Source: Candidatus Gemmiger faecavium
Lineage (GTDB): Bacteria > Bacillota > Clostridia > Oscillospirales > Ruminococcaceae
Reading direction: 5' to 3'
NCBI GenBank assembly: GCA_019114415.1
Contig: DXFO01000009.1
Coordinates: 62,001-126,000 of the forward strand
DNA: 64,000 nt
Position 1 is the stretch's first letter. Each line of letters begins with the position of its first letter. The notes under the pieces were generated by a model. That model was given only the letters and a program-made list of their open reading frames with translations, was not told the origin of the DNA and ran no database searches. Below are positions 39,768-48,522 of the stretch, in pieces. The translations under genes and the position numbers were made by a program.

Positions 39768-39796
39768 ACTATACTGTGTATTGCATGGTTTGTCAA
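39768..39796 (-). promoter_or_regulatory. Strong promoter of the second MATE gene
   Basis: On the minus strand perfect TTGACA and TATAGT with a 17-base spacer. Confidence 0.85.
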
Positions 39797-39970
39797 CGCT
39801 GGAGCGCATAAAAAGTCAAAACGGGAAAAATTGGAACGAAACTATGGGGAAAAACGGAGAAAACAGGAAAGAAAATCCTGTTCGCATGCAGAAAAAGGGG
39901 AGGGGTGCCGGGCGGCTGTGACAGGAAAGGCGGGGCAAAAGTCAGGCCGCGCAAGGGCGGGGACGGCAGC

Positions 39971-39999
39971 AAAAAGGACCGCCGGTGCCCGGCGGTCCT
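39971..39999 (-). terminator. Terminator of the ROK regulator gene
   Basis: On the minus strand AGGACCGCCGG pairs with CCGGCGGTCCT around GCA and is followed by TTTTTG. Confidence 0.85.
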
Positions 40000-40012
40000 G
40001 ACGCTGCGGGGG

Positions 40013-41245
40013 TCACTCCCGCAGGAAGTATTTTTCGATGCAGCTTGCCGCGGCGCCTACGGCACCGCCGTATTCGCCCAGATCTACATAGACCAGCTGG
40101 AGCTTTTCGTCGCTGGAACGGAAGGCGTAAGTGCGCAGGGAGCGCTCCACCGTGTCGAAGTTCTCCCGGTTGCGGAACATGGGCCCGCTGAGGAAGATCA
40201 GGTGGGGGTTGAGGAAGCCGACGATGTTGGCCAGCGCAATGCCCAGATAGAACATGCCCCGGTCCAGGATACGGCAGACGGCGGGGTCGCCTTTGGTCTG
40301 GGCTTCCAGCACCTGCTCCAGCGTGAGCTGCTCGGGGTCGGAGCAAAGCTCGGCCAGGACGGTGCATTCCCCGGCGCGCAGGGCCTGACGGCAGTATTCC
40401 AGCACGGCACGCATGCTGGACAGGGCTTCCAGGCTGCCGGGCATACCGCAGTCGGGCAGCTCGGGGCCGTTGGGGTCCAGGATCATTTTACCGATCTCGC
40501 CCGCGGCGGCGTCCTGTCCCCGGAAGGACTGGTTGCTCAGAACCACCGGGCAGGCAATACCCCATGCCACGTGGCAGAAGGCAAAGGTGGTATCCTCGGC
40601 AAGGAGGTTGGGACGGAACAGCGAGATGGCGCAGGCCCGGGCACGGACGTTGTTTTCCAGCCGGACGGGCAGGTGCGTTGCCTGGCTGATCGTCTCGCCA
40701 AAGGGCTGGTTGCACCAGCTGACACGCTCGGTGCCCAGGTTCTTGATGACGCCGGTGTGGGCGTTGACGATGCCCGGGACCGTGATGCCGATGCCGATGA
40801 GACGCTCCCACTCGGCAGGATAGCGCTTTTCCAGTGTGTTCAAAAGGCGGAGAAGCTGTTTGACCATGGTGTCGTAATCTTCCGACAAAAGGTCATAGGA
40901 ACCCTGGGCGCGGATGCCGCCGCGCAGGTCGGTGATGCAGTAATGGGTAAAATCACGTCCCAGGGATATGCCCAGCGCCAGCCGGGAACCCGGTACCAAA
41001 TCAATATTGATGGGCTTGCGGCCTACACTGTGGGTGGCAACGGCGTTGCTGGGGCCGGTAAGCTCCTGCACAACGCCCTGCTGGATCAGCTCGGCAACGA
41101 TATTGGTGATCGTGGGCGGGGTCAGCTCCAAACGCTCGGCAATTTCGGCGCGTGATAGGGGTGCATAGCGGAACAGGATCCGCTTGATGGATTCCAGATT
41201 TTGCAGCTTGATCTTGGCCAGATTTTTGCCGTGCATCTTGGGCAT
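40013..41245 (-). CDS. ROK family transcriptional repressor
   Basis: 410 residues. An N-terminal winged helix (about 20-75, PLSRAEIAERLELTPPTITNIVAELIQQG) is joined to a sugar-kinase-like ROK domain. The usual zinc motif (GH...C-x-CG-x-x-GC) is degenerate: GEIGKMILDPNGPELPDCGMPGS lacks the His and two of three Cys, so zinc binding is doubtful. Members of the NagC/XylR group bind operators in absence of a sugar ligand. It is divergent from the sugar operon starting at 41845, its probable target. Confidence 0.9.
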   Translation of the reverse strand: MPKMHGKNLAKIKLQNLESIKRILFRYAPLSRAEIAERLELTPPTITNIVAELIQQGVVQELTGPSNAVATHSVGRKPINIDLVPGSRLALGISLGRDFTHYCITDLRGGIRAQGSYDLLSEDYDTMVKQLLRLLNTLEKRYPAEWERLIGIGITVPGIVNAHTGVIKNLGTERVSWCNQPFGETISQATHLPVRLENNVRARACAISLFRPNLLAEDTTFAFCHVAWGIACPVVLSNQSFRGQDAAAGEIGKMILDPNGPELPDCGMPGSLEALSSMRAVLEYCRQALRAGECTVLAELCSDPEQLTLEQVLEAQTKGDPAVCRILDRGMFYLGIALANIVGFLNPHLIFLSGPMFRNRENFDTVERSLRTYAFRSSDEKLQLVYVDLGEYGGAVGAAASCIEKYFLRE

Positions 41246-41458
41246 GTATGACGCCCCTCTTTCTGTCAGATTTTGAGGAAATAACAGGGAAATATATATT
41301 TATTAAGATTATAAAATATAAATATCCTTTTTATATCATACCACATTTTGAAGGAATTGTCAGATAATTCCTAAATGACGAAACCGCCAAAAAAGCCTGT
41401 ACAAAACTGACAAAATGGACAAAAAAATGTTTTTTATCGGAAATATAAATGTGGAGCC
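41246..41458. other. AT-rich divergent control region
   Basis: About 200 bases of very AT-rich DNA between the ROK gene and the operon promoter. On the minus strand TATAAT near 41311-41316 may be the -10 of the ROK gene. No coding frame is visible. Confidence 0.5.
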
Positions 41459-41487
41459 TTGCAATGACGCCGGCGTAGAGCTATAAT
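41459..41487 (+). promoter_or_regulatory. Promoter of the sugar catabolic operon
   Basis: TTGCAA and TATAAT with a 17-base spacer. The mRNA would have a leader of about 350 bases. Confidence 0.75.
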
Positions 41488-41500
41488 ATGTTTTAGATGG

Positions 41501-41521
41501 TTGATTAAATTAATAAATCAA
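41501..41521. promoter_or_regulatory. Probable repressor operator
   Basis: Inverted repeat TTGATT ... AATCAA with an AT-rich centre, directly downstream of the -10 (about +7 to +27). The position suits repression by the divergently encoded ROK protein. Confidence 0.55.
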
Positions 41522-41844
41522 ATCAGAAGTGCTTTTACCCTGAATTACTCCCGCAGCTGCCCGGCGGCGGGAGTCTGTGCGGATGGGGGAAGGCCGGAAC
41601 AAGTCCGGGAATTTTCCCTTTGGGCCGCACGCAAAAACGAGGGGCAAATGCCGGGCGGCAGGTTCCGGCCTAATGGTCCGGAATCCCATGCCGGAACTTG
41701 GCGGGATCGGCTGTCCGAAAGACGCGGGCGGTCTGTTTTTGTCAGGCCGCTGCAAAATTGCTCCGGGCGTATAAGGCCGGGCAAAAGCCGGGAATGGATG
41801 CAGTGAAAAGGAAAGCGGAGACTACACAACAACGGAGGATGACT
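41522..41844 (+). other. Long leader of the sugar operon
   Basis: GC-rich sequence of about 320 bases between operator and first gene. It contains small hairpins (for example TTCCGG...CCGGAA near 41667-41687). The 101-codon ORF at 41501 in the track is not supported by any motif or ribosome-binding site. No known riboswitch is recognised. Confidence 0.45.
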
Positions 41845-42759
41845 ATGAAGATCGGGTTTCTGACCAATGCGTTGGTGGAACAGGCAAAGCGTTCGGGCAG
41901 CGATGCCTTCAGTACGCTGGATCAGGTGGCGGACTGGGCTGCGGACCATGGTTTTACCGACCTGGAATGCGGCCCCATGCTGCCGCTGGACCGCGCCGCC
42001 TATGAGCGGGTGCTGGCTGCGGGCCGCATCGACATCACGGCGCTGATCTACTGCCGCAACTACCTGAGCACCGACGCGGAGGAAGCCGCCAATCATCTGG
42101 CAGAGCTGAAAAAGCGCATCGAGTTTGCCGGGGCGCTGGGCATCGACAAGGTGGTGACCTCCACCGGCATCGACAAGACCATCGAGGAAGGCATCTACGA
42201 CCGTGACCCCAACGTGAAGGACCGGGGCAATATGATCCGCCGTATCCCGGTGCGCAGTCTGGACCGGGTGGTGGATCTGTTCGGTCCCCTGCTGGAACTG
42301 GCCGAGAAAAACAACGTCCGCCTCTGCTTTGAAAACTGCCCCCTTATGGGCAACATTGCCATCTCTCCGGTGATGTGGCGGCGCATCTTTGAGCGCCTGG
42401 ACAGCGACAAACTGGGCATCGCCTACGACCCCAGCCACCTGGTCTGGGAGATGGTGGACCCCTACGCGCCCATCGACGAGTTCAAGGACCGCATCTTCCA
42501 CGTCCACGCCAAGGATGCGGCCATCGACCGGGAACAGCTGGCCCAGACCGGCATCCTGACCGATTTCAGCTGGTGGAGCTACCGCATCCCCGGCCGCGGC
42601 GAACTGGACTGGAAAAAGCTGCTGGGCATGCTCAAGGCCAACGGCTACGACGGCACCATCAGCCTGGAGCATGAGGACGCCGCCTACGAGGGCACCCTGG
42701 AAGCGGTGGAAAACGGCCTGCTGGACGGCAAGGCATATCTGGAACAGTCCATGAAATAA
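41845..42759 (+). CDS. Sugar phosphate isomerase/epimerase-fold protein 1
   Basis: 304 residues with an AP-endonuclease-2-type TIM barrel. Metal ligands are seen as Glu in LCFENCPL (near 166), Asp in IAYDPSHL (near 200), His in FHVHAKD (near 226) and Glu in ISLEHED (near 277). Such proteins isomerise or epimerise keto sugars, and some are lyases or dehydratases in inositol or 3-keto-glycoside routes. The ATG at 41845 is chosen because GGAGG would overlap the alternative ATG at 41839. First gene of the ROK-linked operon. Confidence 0.88.
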   Translation: MKIGFLTNALVEQAKRSGSDAFSTLDQVADWAADHGFTDLECGPMLPLDRAAYERVLAAGRIDITALIYCRNYLSTDAEEAANHLAELKKRIEFAGALGIDKVVTSTGIDKTIEEGIYDRDPNVKDRGNMIRRIPVRSLDRVVDLFGPLLELAEKNNVRLCFENCPLMGNIAISPVMWRRIFERLDSDKLGIAYDPSHLVWEMVDPYAPIDEFKDRIFHVHAKDAAIDREQLAQTGILTDFSWWSYRIPGRGELDWKKLLGMLKANGYDGTISLEHEDAAYEGTLEAVENGLLDGKAYLEQSMK

Positions 42760-42810
42760 GTCAATTTATAAAAAGAAATAGACAATCAGTAACAGAAAAG
42801 GAGAAACAAC

Positions 42811-43917
42811 ATGGTACGGATCGGCATTATCGGAAGCGGCAACACCATCGGCATCGCACAGAACCATGTGAATGCCTACAAACACTGCAAGGACGCGCAG
42901 ATCACCGCCGTCTACGACATTCTGGACGGCCGCGCCCAGAGCTACATCGACAAGTTTGAACTCACCGACGCCAAGGTCTGCGCCAGCCTGGAAGAACTGT
43001 TCAGCCTGTGCGACGCGGTGAGCATCTGCACCCCCAACGCCACCCACATCGAGCTGTCGGTGGCGGCCCTCAAGGCGGGCAAGCACGTCCTGTGCGAGAA
43101 GCCCTTCGCGCCCACCCCCGAGGAGTGCGCCGAGGCCATCAAGTATGCCAAGCTCACCGGCAAGGTCGCCATGATCGGCCTGTGCTACCGTGACATCCCC
43201 GGCTTTGTCTACATGAAGAAGCTGCTGGACGAGGGCAAGATGGGCCGCGTCTTCTTTGTCCGCGAGGAGCAGGGCGGCGACCGCATCGCCAGCCCCGACG
43301 TCAAGCTGGAATGGCGTATGCAGAAGGATCTGTCCGGCCCCGGCGCTCTGGCAGACTTCGGCAGCCACATGATGGACATCTGCGACTATCTGCTGCGGGA
43401 TACCTGCGGTCCCATCTGCGAAGTGCAGTGCATGCAGGACATCTGCATCCCCCAGCGTGAAGTCATCGGCCGCCCCGGCAAGATGGGCAAGGTCACCAAC
43501 GACGACGTGGCCTGCTGGATCTGCCGTACCACCAGCGGTACCCTGTACAACTTCACCGCCAGCCGCATCGGCGCGACCTTCATGCTGGAGATCGTGGGCG
43601 AGGGCGGCAAGATGATCTTCAACGGCGCCCGTCCCTTTGAACTCACCCTGCAGCTCAAGGACAAAAACGGCGGCTATGCCTCCCGTCCCGAGGTCGTGCC
43701 TGTGCCGGAAGAGTGCTACGGCGGCGACGAGAACGCCCCCCGCGTTCCCTTTGACATCAACTTCTACTACGAGATCCGCCAGTTCCTGGATGCCATCGAG
43801 ACCGGCAAGGAGAGCCTGCTGACCTTCGAGCGCGGCCAGTACATCCAGAGCCTGATCCAGGCTGCCCAGGAAGCAGCCGACTGCGGCGAGACCGTTTACC
43901 TGAACGTGGAAGAATAA
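42811..43917 (+). CDS. Gfo/Idh/MocA family oxidoreductase 1
   Basis: 368 residues. N-terminal NAD(P)-binding domain with GSGNTIG (residues 8-14) and the family lysine in LCEKPFAPT (about 95-103), followed by a beta-sheet substrate domain. Catalyses NAD-dependent oxidation or reduction of a sugar or inositol hydroxyl. Strong AAAAGGAG before the ATG. Lies between the two isomerase-fold genes, 51 bases after the first and 12 before the second. Confidence 0.9.
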   Translation: MVRIGIIGSGNTIGIAQNHVNAYKHCKDAQITAVYDILDGRAQSYIDKFELTDAKVCASLEELFSLCDAVSICTPNATHIELSVAALKAGKHVLCEKPFAPTPEECAEAIKYAKLTGKVAMIGLCYRDIPGFVYMKKLLDEGKMGRVFFVREEQGGDRIASPDVKLEWRMQKDLSGPGALADFGSHMMDICDYLLRDTCGPICEVQCMQDICIPQREVIGRPGKMGKVTNDDVACWICRTTSGTLYNFTASRIGATFMLEIVGEGGKMIFNGARPFELTLQLKDKNGGYASRPEVVPVPEECYGGDENAPRVPFDINFYYEIRQFLDAIETGKESLLTFERGQYIQSLIQAAQEAADCGETVYLNVEE

Positions 43918-43929
43918 GGAGGACGCACC

Positions 43930-44799
43930 ATGAAACTGGGAGCACATTGCGTATTGTTCGGACCGGAAATTGCCACCGATACCGATGCCGTCATCGGCCG
44001 TCTGGCCGAAGTGGGCGCCGAGGGCTGCGAGCTGGGCGAGCGCTTTTTCGGCGTGGATGACCGGGAAAAGCTGACCACCGTGCTGGACAAGTACCATGTG
44101 GATCTGGCAGGTATGCACTGCAACAACCTCAACCTGCTGGACCTTTTGTATGACCCCGAAAAGAGCCGTGCAGCCCTGGAAAAGGTGGCCCGCTTTGTGG
44201 CGCCCCTGCCCAACAAGAACATCATTGCCACCGGCGCCTGCGGCTACGGCGAGATGGTCAAGGAACTGAACCCCCGCACCCTCAAGGAGGGCGCCGTGGC
44301 CGAGGAACTGCATGACCCCGAAAAGGTGGCCATCATTGCCAAGAACCTCAACGACATTGCCCGGGACATCCGGGAGCAGTACGGCGTGCAGGTCAACTAC
44401 CACAACCACAGCTGGGAGTTCTGCGACAACGGTCTGATCTGGTTCGCGCTGGCTGACCAGGCTCCCGATGTGATGTTTGCCCTGGATACCGGCTGGGCGG
44501 CGTCCTCCGGCTATGATCCGGTGGAGCTGATGGACAAGTATCCCGGACGGTTCCACTATGTCCACCTGCGCGACTACCGCAAGGTGGAAGATCCCAGCGC
44601 ACAGAAATTTGAGCAGGTCCACACCGGCTTTGTCGCTCTGGGTACCGGCGACATGAACTATCCCCGCCTGATGCGCAAGCTGAACGAGACCCTGGGCAAG
44701 GATGACTGGGCCATTGTGGAATACGAGATCGGCAACTTTGACAAGAACAGCTATCTGCGTGCGCTGAGCTATCTGCACGGCGTGCGGGACATGCTGTGA
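43930..44799 (+). CDS. Sugar phosphate isomerase/epimerase-fold protein 2
   Basis: 289 residues; TIM barrel of the same family as the first gene but clearly distinct. Ligand candidates are the Glu/Asn segment VNYHNHSWEF (about 155-164), LDTGWAASSG (Asp about 190), FHYVHLRDY (His about 213) and the Glu of WAIVEYEIG. The His-x-His-x-Trp segment recalls IolE-type 2-keto-myo-inositol dehydratases and 3-keto-glycoside-acting members, but this is not decisive. GGAGGA precedes the ATG. Confidence 0.88.
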   Translation: MKLGAHCVLFGPEIATDTDAVIGRLAEVGAEGCELGERFFGVDDREKLTTVLDKYHVDLAGMHCNNLNLLDLLYDPEKSRAALEKVARFVAPLPNKNIIATGACGYGEMVKELNPRTLKEGAVAEELHDPEKVAIIAKNLNDIARDIREQYGVQVNYHNHSWEFCDNGLIWFALADQAPDVMFALDTGWAASSGYDPVELMDKYPGRFHYVHLRDYRKVEDPSAQKFEQVHTGFVALGTGDMNYPRLMRKLNETLGKDDWAIVEYEIGNFDKNSYLRALSYLHGVRDML

Positions 44800-44816
44800 A
44801 AGCGGGGCGACCACCG

Positions 44817-45854
44817 ATGAAAAAGCTGCGCGTTGCGGTGTTGGGCTGCGGCAGAATTGCCGCGGTCTACAAAAGTGCGCTGGAGCATCTGGACGGCCTG
44901 TGTGAAGTGGTGCTGGCCATGGACAAGCATCTGAACCGGGCCCAGGCGTTTGCCGCCGGCTTTGCCGGGTGCGAGGCCTCCGATGCGGTGGAGCCGGAAG
45001 CGTTCCGCCGCAAGCTGACCGAATGCAGTCCCGATCTGGTGCACATTCTGCTGCCCCACCACCTGCACTGCACCTATGCTGTGACGGCGCTGGAATGCGG
45101 CGTCAACGTGCTGACCGAAAAGCCCATTGCCATCACCCTGACCGACGCCGACCGCATGATCGCGGCCCAGAAGGCCAGCGGCAAGCAGCTGGGCGTTATC
45201 TTCCAGAACCGCTACATCGACGGTGTCCGCCGGGTGCGGGAGCTGATCCGGAGCGGCGAGCTGGGCGCGGTGAAGGGGGCCTTCTCCACCCTGAACTGGT
45301 ACCGTCCCGCCAGCTACTATGAATGCGACTGGAAAGGCCGCTGGGAGACCGAGGGCGGGGGCGTGGTCATCGATCAGGCCATCCACTCCATCGACCTGGT
45401 GCGCTACATGACCGGCATGGAAGCCGTCAAGGTGCAGGGCCACACCGCCCGCCGCATTTTGCAGACCATTGAGGTGGAGGACGAGGCGGACGCCGCCATT
45501 ACCCTGGAAAACGGTGCGGTGTACTCCTTCTTTGCCTGCAACTACTACACCATGAGCAGTCCCATCCGGGTGGAGATCAGCTGCGAAAAGGGTACCGCCC
45601 TGCTGACCCTGGAAGAGATGGAGATCCGCTGGAACGACGGACGCCGCGAGGTGATCCACCCCGATTCCGCCGCAGGCACCGCCGTGGGCGAAAGCTACTG
45701 GGGCGCCTTCCATGAGATCCAGGTCCGTGACTGCTATGAGGCGCTGCTGGAAGGCCGCGCCATGCCCTGGACGCCGCAGGACGCCAAAAAGACACTGGAG
45801 ATCGTACAGGCGATCTACCTGTCTGCCCGCGTCGGCAGCGATGTGACGCTGTGA
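44817..45854 (+). CDS. Gfo/Idh/MocA family oxidoreductase 2
   Basis: 345 residues. NAD(P)-binding VLGCGRIAAVY at the N-terminus and the EKP motif in LTEKPIAIT near residue 100, with YRPASYYECDWKGRWETEGGG in the substrate domain, typical of the sugar-acting branch. The track start at 44796 is a GTG; I prefer ATG at 44817. Its stop overlaps the start of the FBPase gene by 4 bases (GTGA), tying it to gluconeogenesis. Confidence 0.88.
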   Translation: MKKLRVAVLGCGRIAAVYKSALEHLDGLCEVVLAMDKHLNRAQAFAAGFAGCEASDAVEPEAFRRKLTECSPDLVHILLPHHLHCTYAVTALECGVNVLTEKPIAITLTDADRMIAAQKASGKQLGVIFQNRYIDGVRRVRELIRSGELGAVKGAFSTLNWYRPASYYECDWKGRWETEGGGVVIDQAIHSIDLVRYMTGMEAVKVQGHTARRILQTIEVEDEADAAITLENGAVYSFFACNYYTMSSPIRVEISCEKGTALLTLEEMEIRWNDGRREVIHPDSAAGTAVGESYWGAFHEIQVRDCYEALLEGRAMPWTPQDAKKTLEIVQAIYLSARVGSDVTL

Positions 45855-47875
45855 GCGGGGCGCGGGGCGGCGCAGGGTACAGCGACGGCCAGCTGCGGTA
45901 TCTGGCCATGCTGGCCCGGCAGTATCCCACCATCTCGGCGGCAGCCAGCGAGATCATCAAGATCGAAGCGGTGCTGCGCCTGCCCAAAGGCACCGAGCAT
46001 TTTATGAGCGACCTGCACGGGGAGCATGAGGCTTTCGTGCACATCCTGAACAGCGCATCCGGGGTCATCCGGGAAAAGATCGACACTGTGCTGGGTCAGG
46101 ATGTGCCGCCCCGTCAGCGGGCCGAACTGGCAACCTTGATCTACTATCCGGCGCAGAAGCTGCCCGAACTCAAGGCCGCCCAGAGCGATCTGGACGCCTG
46201 GTACCGGCAGACGCTTCTGCGCCTGATTGAGTTGTGCCGGTTTGTGTCCAGCAAGCATACCCGGGAACACGTGCGCGGCTGTCTGCCCGCCGACTGCGGC
46301 TATGTGCTGGACGAGCTGCTCCATGCCCATTTTGAGGATCACGACAAGGACCTGTACTACGGCGAGATCGTGGACAGCATTCTGCGCTACGACCGGGCGG
46401 ACGCCTATATCCTGCGCCTGTGCCAGGTCATCAAGCGGCTGGCCGTGGACCGGCTGCACATCGTGGGCGACCTGTTCGACCGCGGCCCCCGGCCTGACCG
46501 CATCCTGGATCATCTCATGGCCCACCATGACGTGGACATCCAGTGGGGCAACCACGACGTGGTCTGGATGGGCGCCGCTGCGGGCAGCCCCGTCTGCGTG
46601 CTGACGGTGGTGAAAAATTCCCTCCAGTACGACAACGTGGATCTGCTGGAAAACGGCTACGGCATCAGCCTGCGCAGGCTGGAACATTTTGCCGAGAGCG
46701 TCTACGGATGCAGCGCCGTGGGACGGTGGTATCCCCATGCCCGGGGCGGCCACAACAACGAGGCCACCCTTATGCGGGTGGCGCGGATGCACAAGGCCGT
46801 GACCGTCATGCTGCTCAAGGCGGAGGCCGGGGTCATTGCCCGCAACCCCGATTTCGGGATGCAGGGGCAGGATTACATCAACCAGATCGATTACGCCGCG
46901 GGCACCGTCCGCTGCGGCGGCAGGAACTACCCCCTGCTGGACAACGGATTCCCCACCGTGGACCCGGACTGCCCCGCCCGCATGACGGCCCGGGAGCAGA
47001 GCATCCTGGACGAGATGGTGCGGGCTTTCCGGGAGAGCGAACGGCTGCAAAGGCATGTACAGTTCCTCTATGCCCGGGGCGGTCTGTACAAGATCATCAA
47101 CGGCAACCTGCTCTACCACGGTGCGGTGCCCATGACCCCCGACGGACAGTTTGCCGCCGAGGAGTTTGAGGGCAAGCAATACGCCGGGCGGGCGCTGTTC
47201 GACTACTGCGACCGCAGGGCAAGACAGGGATACTTTGCACCGGAGGGCAGCATGACCCGGAGAGCGGGCCAGGACTTTTTGTGGTATCTGTGGTGCGGAG
47301 CCGGGTCCCCGGTGTTCGGCCGCAGCGCCATGACCACCTTTGAGCGGATGTACATTGCCGACGAGGAAACGCACCTGGAGCGGAAAAATCCCTACTATAC
47401 CCACATTGACCGGGCCGAGACTGCCGAGAAAATTCTGCGGGAGTTCGGGCTGTTTGATGCGGGCAGCCACATCATCAACGGTCATGTGCCGGTGCGGGCC
47501 ATCGAGGGGGAAAGCCCCGTCAAGGGCGGCGGCAGGCTGGTGGTCATTGACGGCGGGTTCTGCCGGGCATACCATCAGCGCACCGGTATTGCGGGGTATA
47601 CCCTGGTCTACAACAGCCGGGGCCTGGCCCTGCGCACCCATCAGCCCTTTGAAAGCACCGAAAAGGCCATCCGGGAGGACGAGGACATCGATTCCCGCAG
47701 CGAGTACATCTACCTGGCACCCCGGCGGGTCCTGGTGCGGGATACCGACGAAGGCCGGGAACGCCAGGCCATGATCTGCGACCTGCGCAAGCTGGTGGAC
47801 GCTTACCAGAGCGGCCTTTTACGCCAGCCGGGCCTGGAGGACAGCGGCGCCTCGGGGGCGTTTGCCCTTGTGTGA
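45851..47875 (+). CDS. fbp: Fructose-1,6-bisphosphatase, class III
   Basis: 674 residues, the size of Firmicutes class III enzymes. Metallophosphoesterase motifs are in order: FMSDLHGEHEAF (near 51), VGDLFDRGPRPDRIL (near 206), WGNHDVVWMGAAAG (near 232) and GHVPV near 547. Removes the 1-phosphate of fructose-1,6-bisphosphate in gluconeogenesis. The start GTG lies in the stop of the preceding dehydrogenase gene, so translation is coupled. Last gene of the sugar operon, followed by a terminator. Confidence 0.95.
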   Translation: MSGARGGAGYSDGQLRYLAMLARQYPTISAAASEIIKIEAVLRLPKGTEHFMSDLHGEHEAFVHILNSASGVIREKIDTVLGQDVPPRQRAELATLIYYPAQKLPELKAAQSDLDAWYRQTLLRLIELCRFVSSKHTREHVRGCLPADCGYVLDELLHAHFEDHDKDLYYGEIVDSILRYDRADAYILRLCQVIKRLAVDRLHIVGDLFDRGPRPDRILDHLMAHHDVDIQWGNHDVVWMGAAAGSPVCVLTVVKNSLQYDNVDLLENGYGISLRRLEHFAESVYGCSAVGRWYPHARGGHNNEATLMRVARMHKAVTVMLLKAEAGVIARNPDFGMQGQDYINQIDYAAGTVRCGGRNYPLLDNGFPTVDPDCPARMTAREQSILDEMVRAFRESERLQRHVQFLYARGGLYKIINGNLLYHGAVPMTPDGQFAAEEFEGKQYAGRALFDYCDRRARQGYFAPEGSMTRRAGQDFLWYLWCGAGSPVFGRSAMTTFERMYIADEETHLERKNPYYTHIDRAETAEKILREFGLFDAGSHIINGHVPVRAIEGESPVKGGGRLVVIDGGFCRAYHQRTGIAGYTLVYNSRGLALRTHQPFESTEKAIREDEDIDSRSEYIYLAPRRVLVRDTDEGRERQAMICDLRKLVDAYQSGLLRQPGLEDSGASGAFALV

Positions 47876-47902
47876 GGGCGGCTGCCCCAAAACAGCAACA
47901 GA

Positions 47903-47937
47903 AAAACGCCCCTGCGTCTGATGCGCAGGGGCGTTTT
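47903..47937. terminator. Bidirectional terminator
   Basis: AAACGCCCCTGCG pairs with CGCAGGGGCGTTTT around TCTGAT, between convergent fbp and the DUF6465-like gene. Confidence 0.85.
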
Positions 47938-47960
47938 GGGGCGTGTGAAACCGGGCGGCG

Positions 47961-48230
47961 TTACAGCGGGATCTTGCCGTCCACCTTATTGATGACGTAG
48001 TAGGCGCAGCCTTCCTCCGGCTTGATATAGATGCGGCAGGAATGGATGCCGATCTTGTGGGTGGAGCGATAGTCCGCCTTGGCCTGTTCCACCAGCGCGG
48101 CGCAGTCGTATTCCTTGCCGGCGACCTGAAGGTAGATCTCGGTGGCAGGGGTATGGGCCTTGCGGGCCGGCTGCTTTTTGGCCGGTCTGCCCGGAGCCTT
48201 GGGCTCTGCATTTTCAGTCGATTTACGCAT
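47961..48230 (-). CDS. Small DUF6465-like protein
   Basis: 89 residues: a basic, proline-rich N-terminal tail (PKAPGRPAKKQPARK) and a compact C-terminal domain with ATEIYLQVAGKEYD and IYIKPEEGCAYYVINKVDGKI, resembling the DUF6465 family of clostridia. Function unknown. I start at the ATG at 48230 (MRKSTEN) rather than 48275 because AAAGGCGG lies in front of it. Confidence 0.75.
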   Translation of the reverse strand: MRKSTENAEPKAPGRPAKKQPARKAHTPATEIYLQVAGKEYDCAALVEQAKADYRSTHKIGIHSCRIYIKPEEGCAYYVINKVDGKIPL

Positions 48231-48445
48231 AGAAAAAACCGCCTTTCCGGTAAATATCCACCTTGAAATTTGCATTTAGTATAGCATATGAATAGCGCTT
48301 TGACTAGAGAAAAAAGCCTGATTTTGCCGCCTTCTTCCCTGTTTTTTTGAGAAAAAAGGTGAAAAGATCCCGGGAAAACATGCCGCTGCGGCGCAGAGGT
48401 CCCCGGTATGGGATTAGTCTGGGCTAATGATGCCGCATATGACAA

Positions 48446-48496
48446 GCCGGGCCGGGATGCAGCTCCTTCTTTTGGAGCGGTGCATCCCGGCCCGGC
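48446..48496. repeat. Long inverted repeat downstream of the nitroreductase gene
   Basis: GCCGGGCCGGGATGCA pairs perfectly with TGCATCCCGGCCCGGC (16 bp), extended by GCTCC / GGAGC around a TTCTTTT loop. No T-run follows on either side, so it is an atypical terminator or a message-stabilising stem. Confidence 0.75.
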
Positions 48497-48522
48497 GGAA
48501 CGTTGAACGGCGGGAAAAAGGA

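Noticed and set aside
41501-41806. 101-codon ORF in the sugar operon leader
   Set aside because: Starts inside the operator-like inverted repeat, no ribosome-binding site, no recognisable domain.
45815-47641. 608-codon minus-strand ORF opposite fructose-bisphosphatase
   Set aside because: Antisense shadow without motif.
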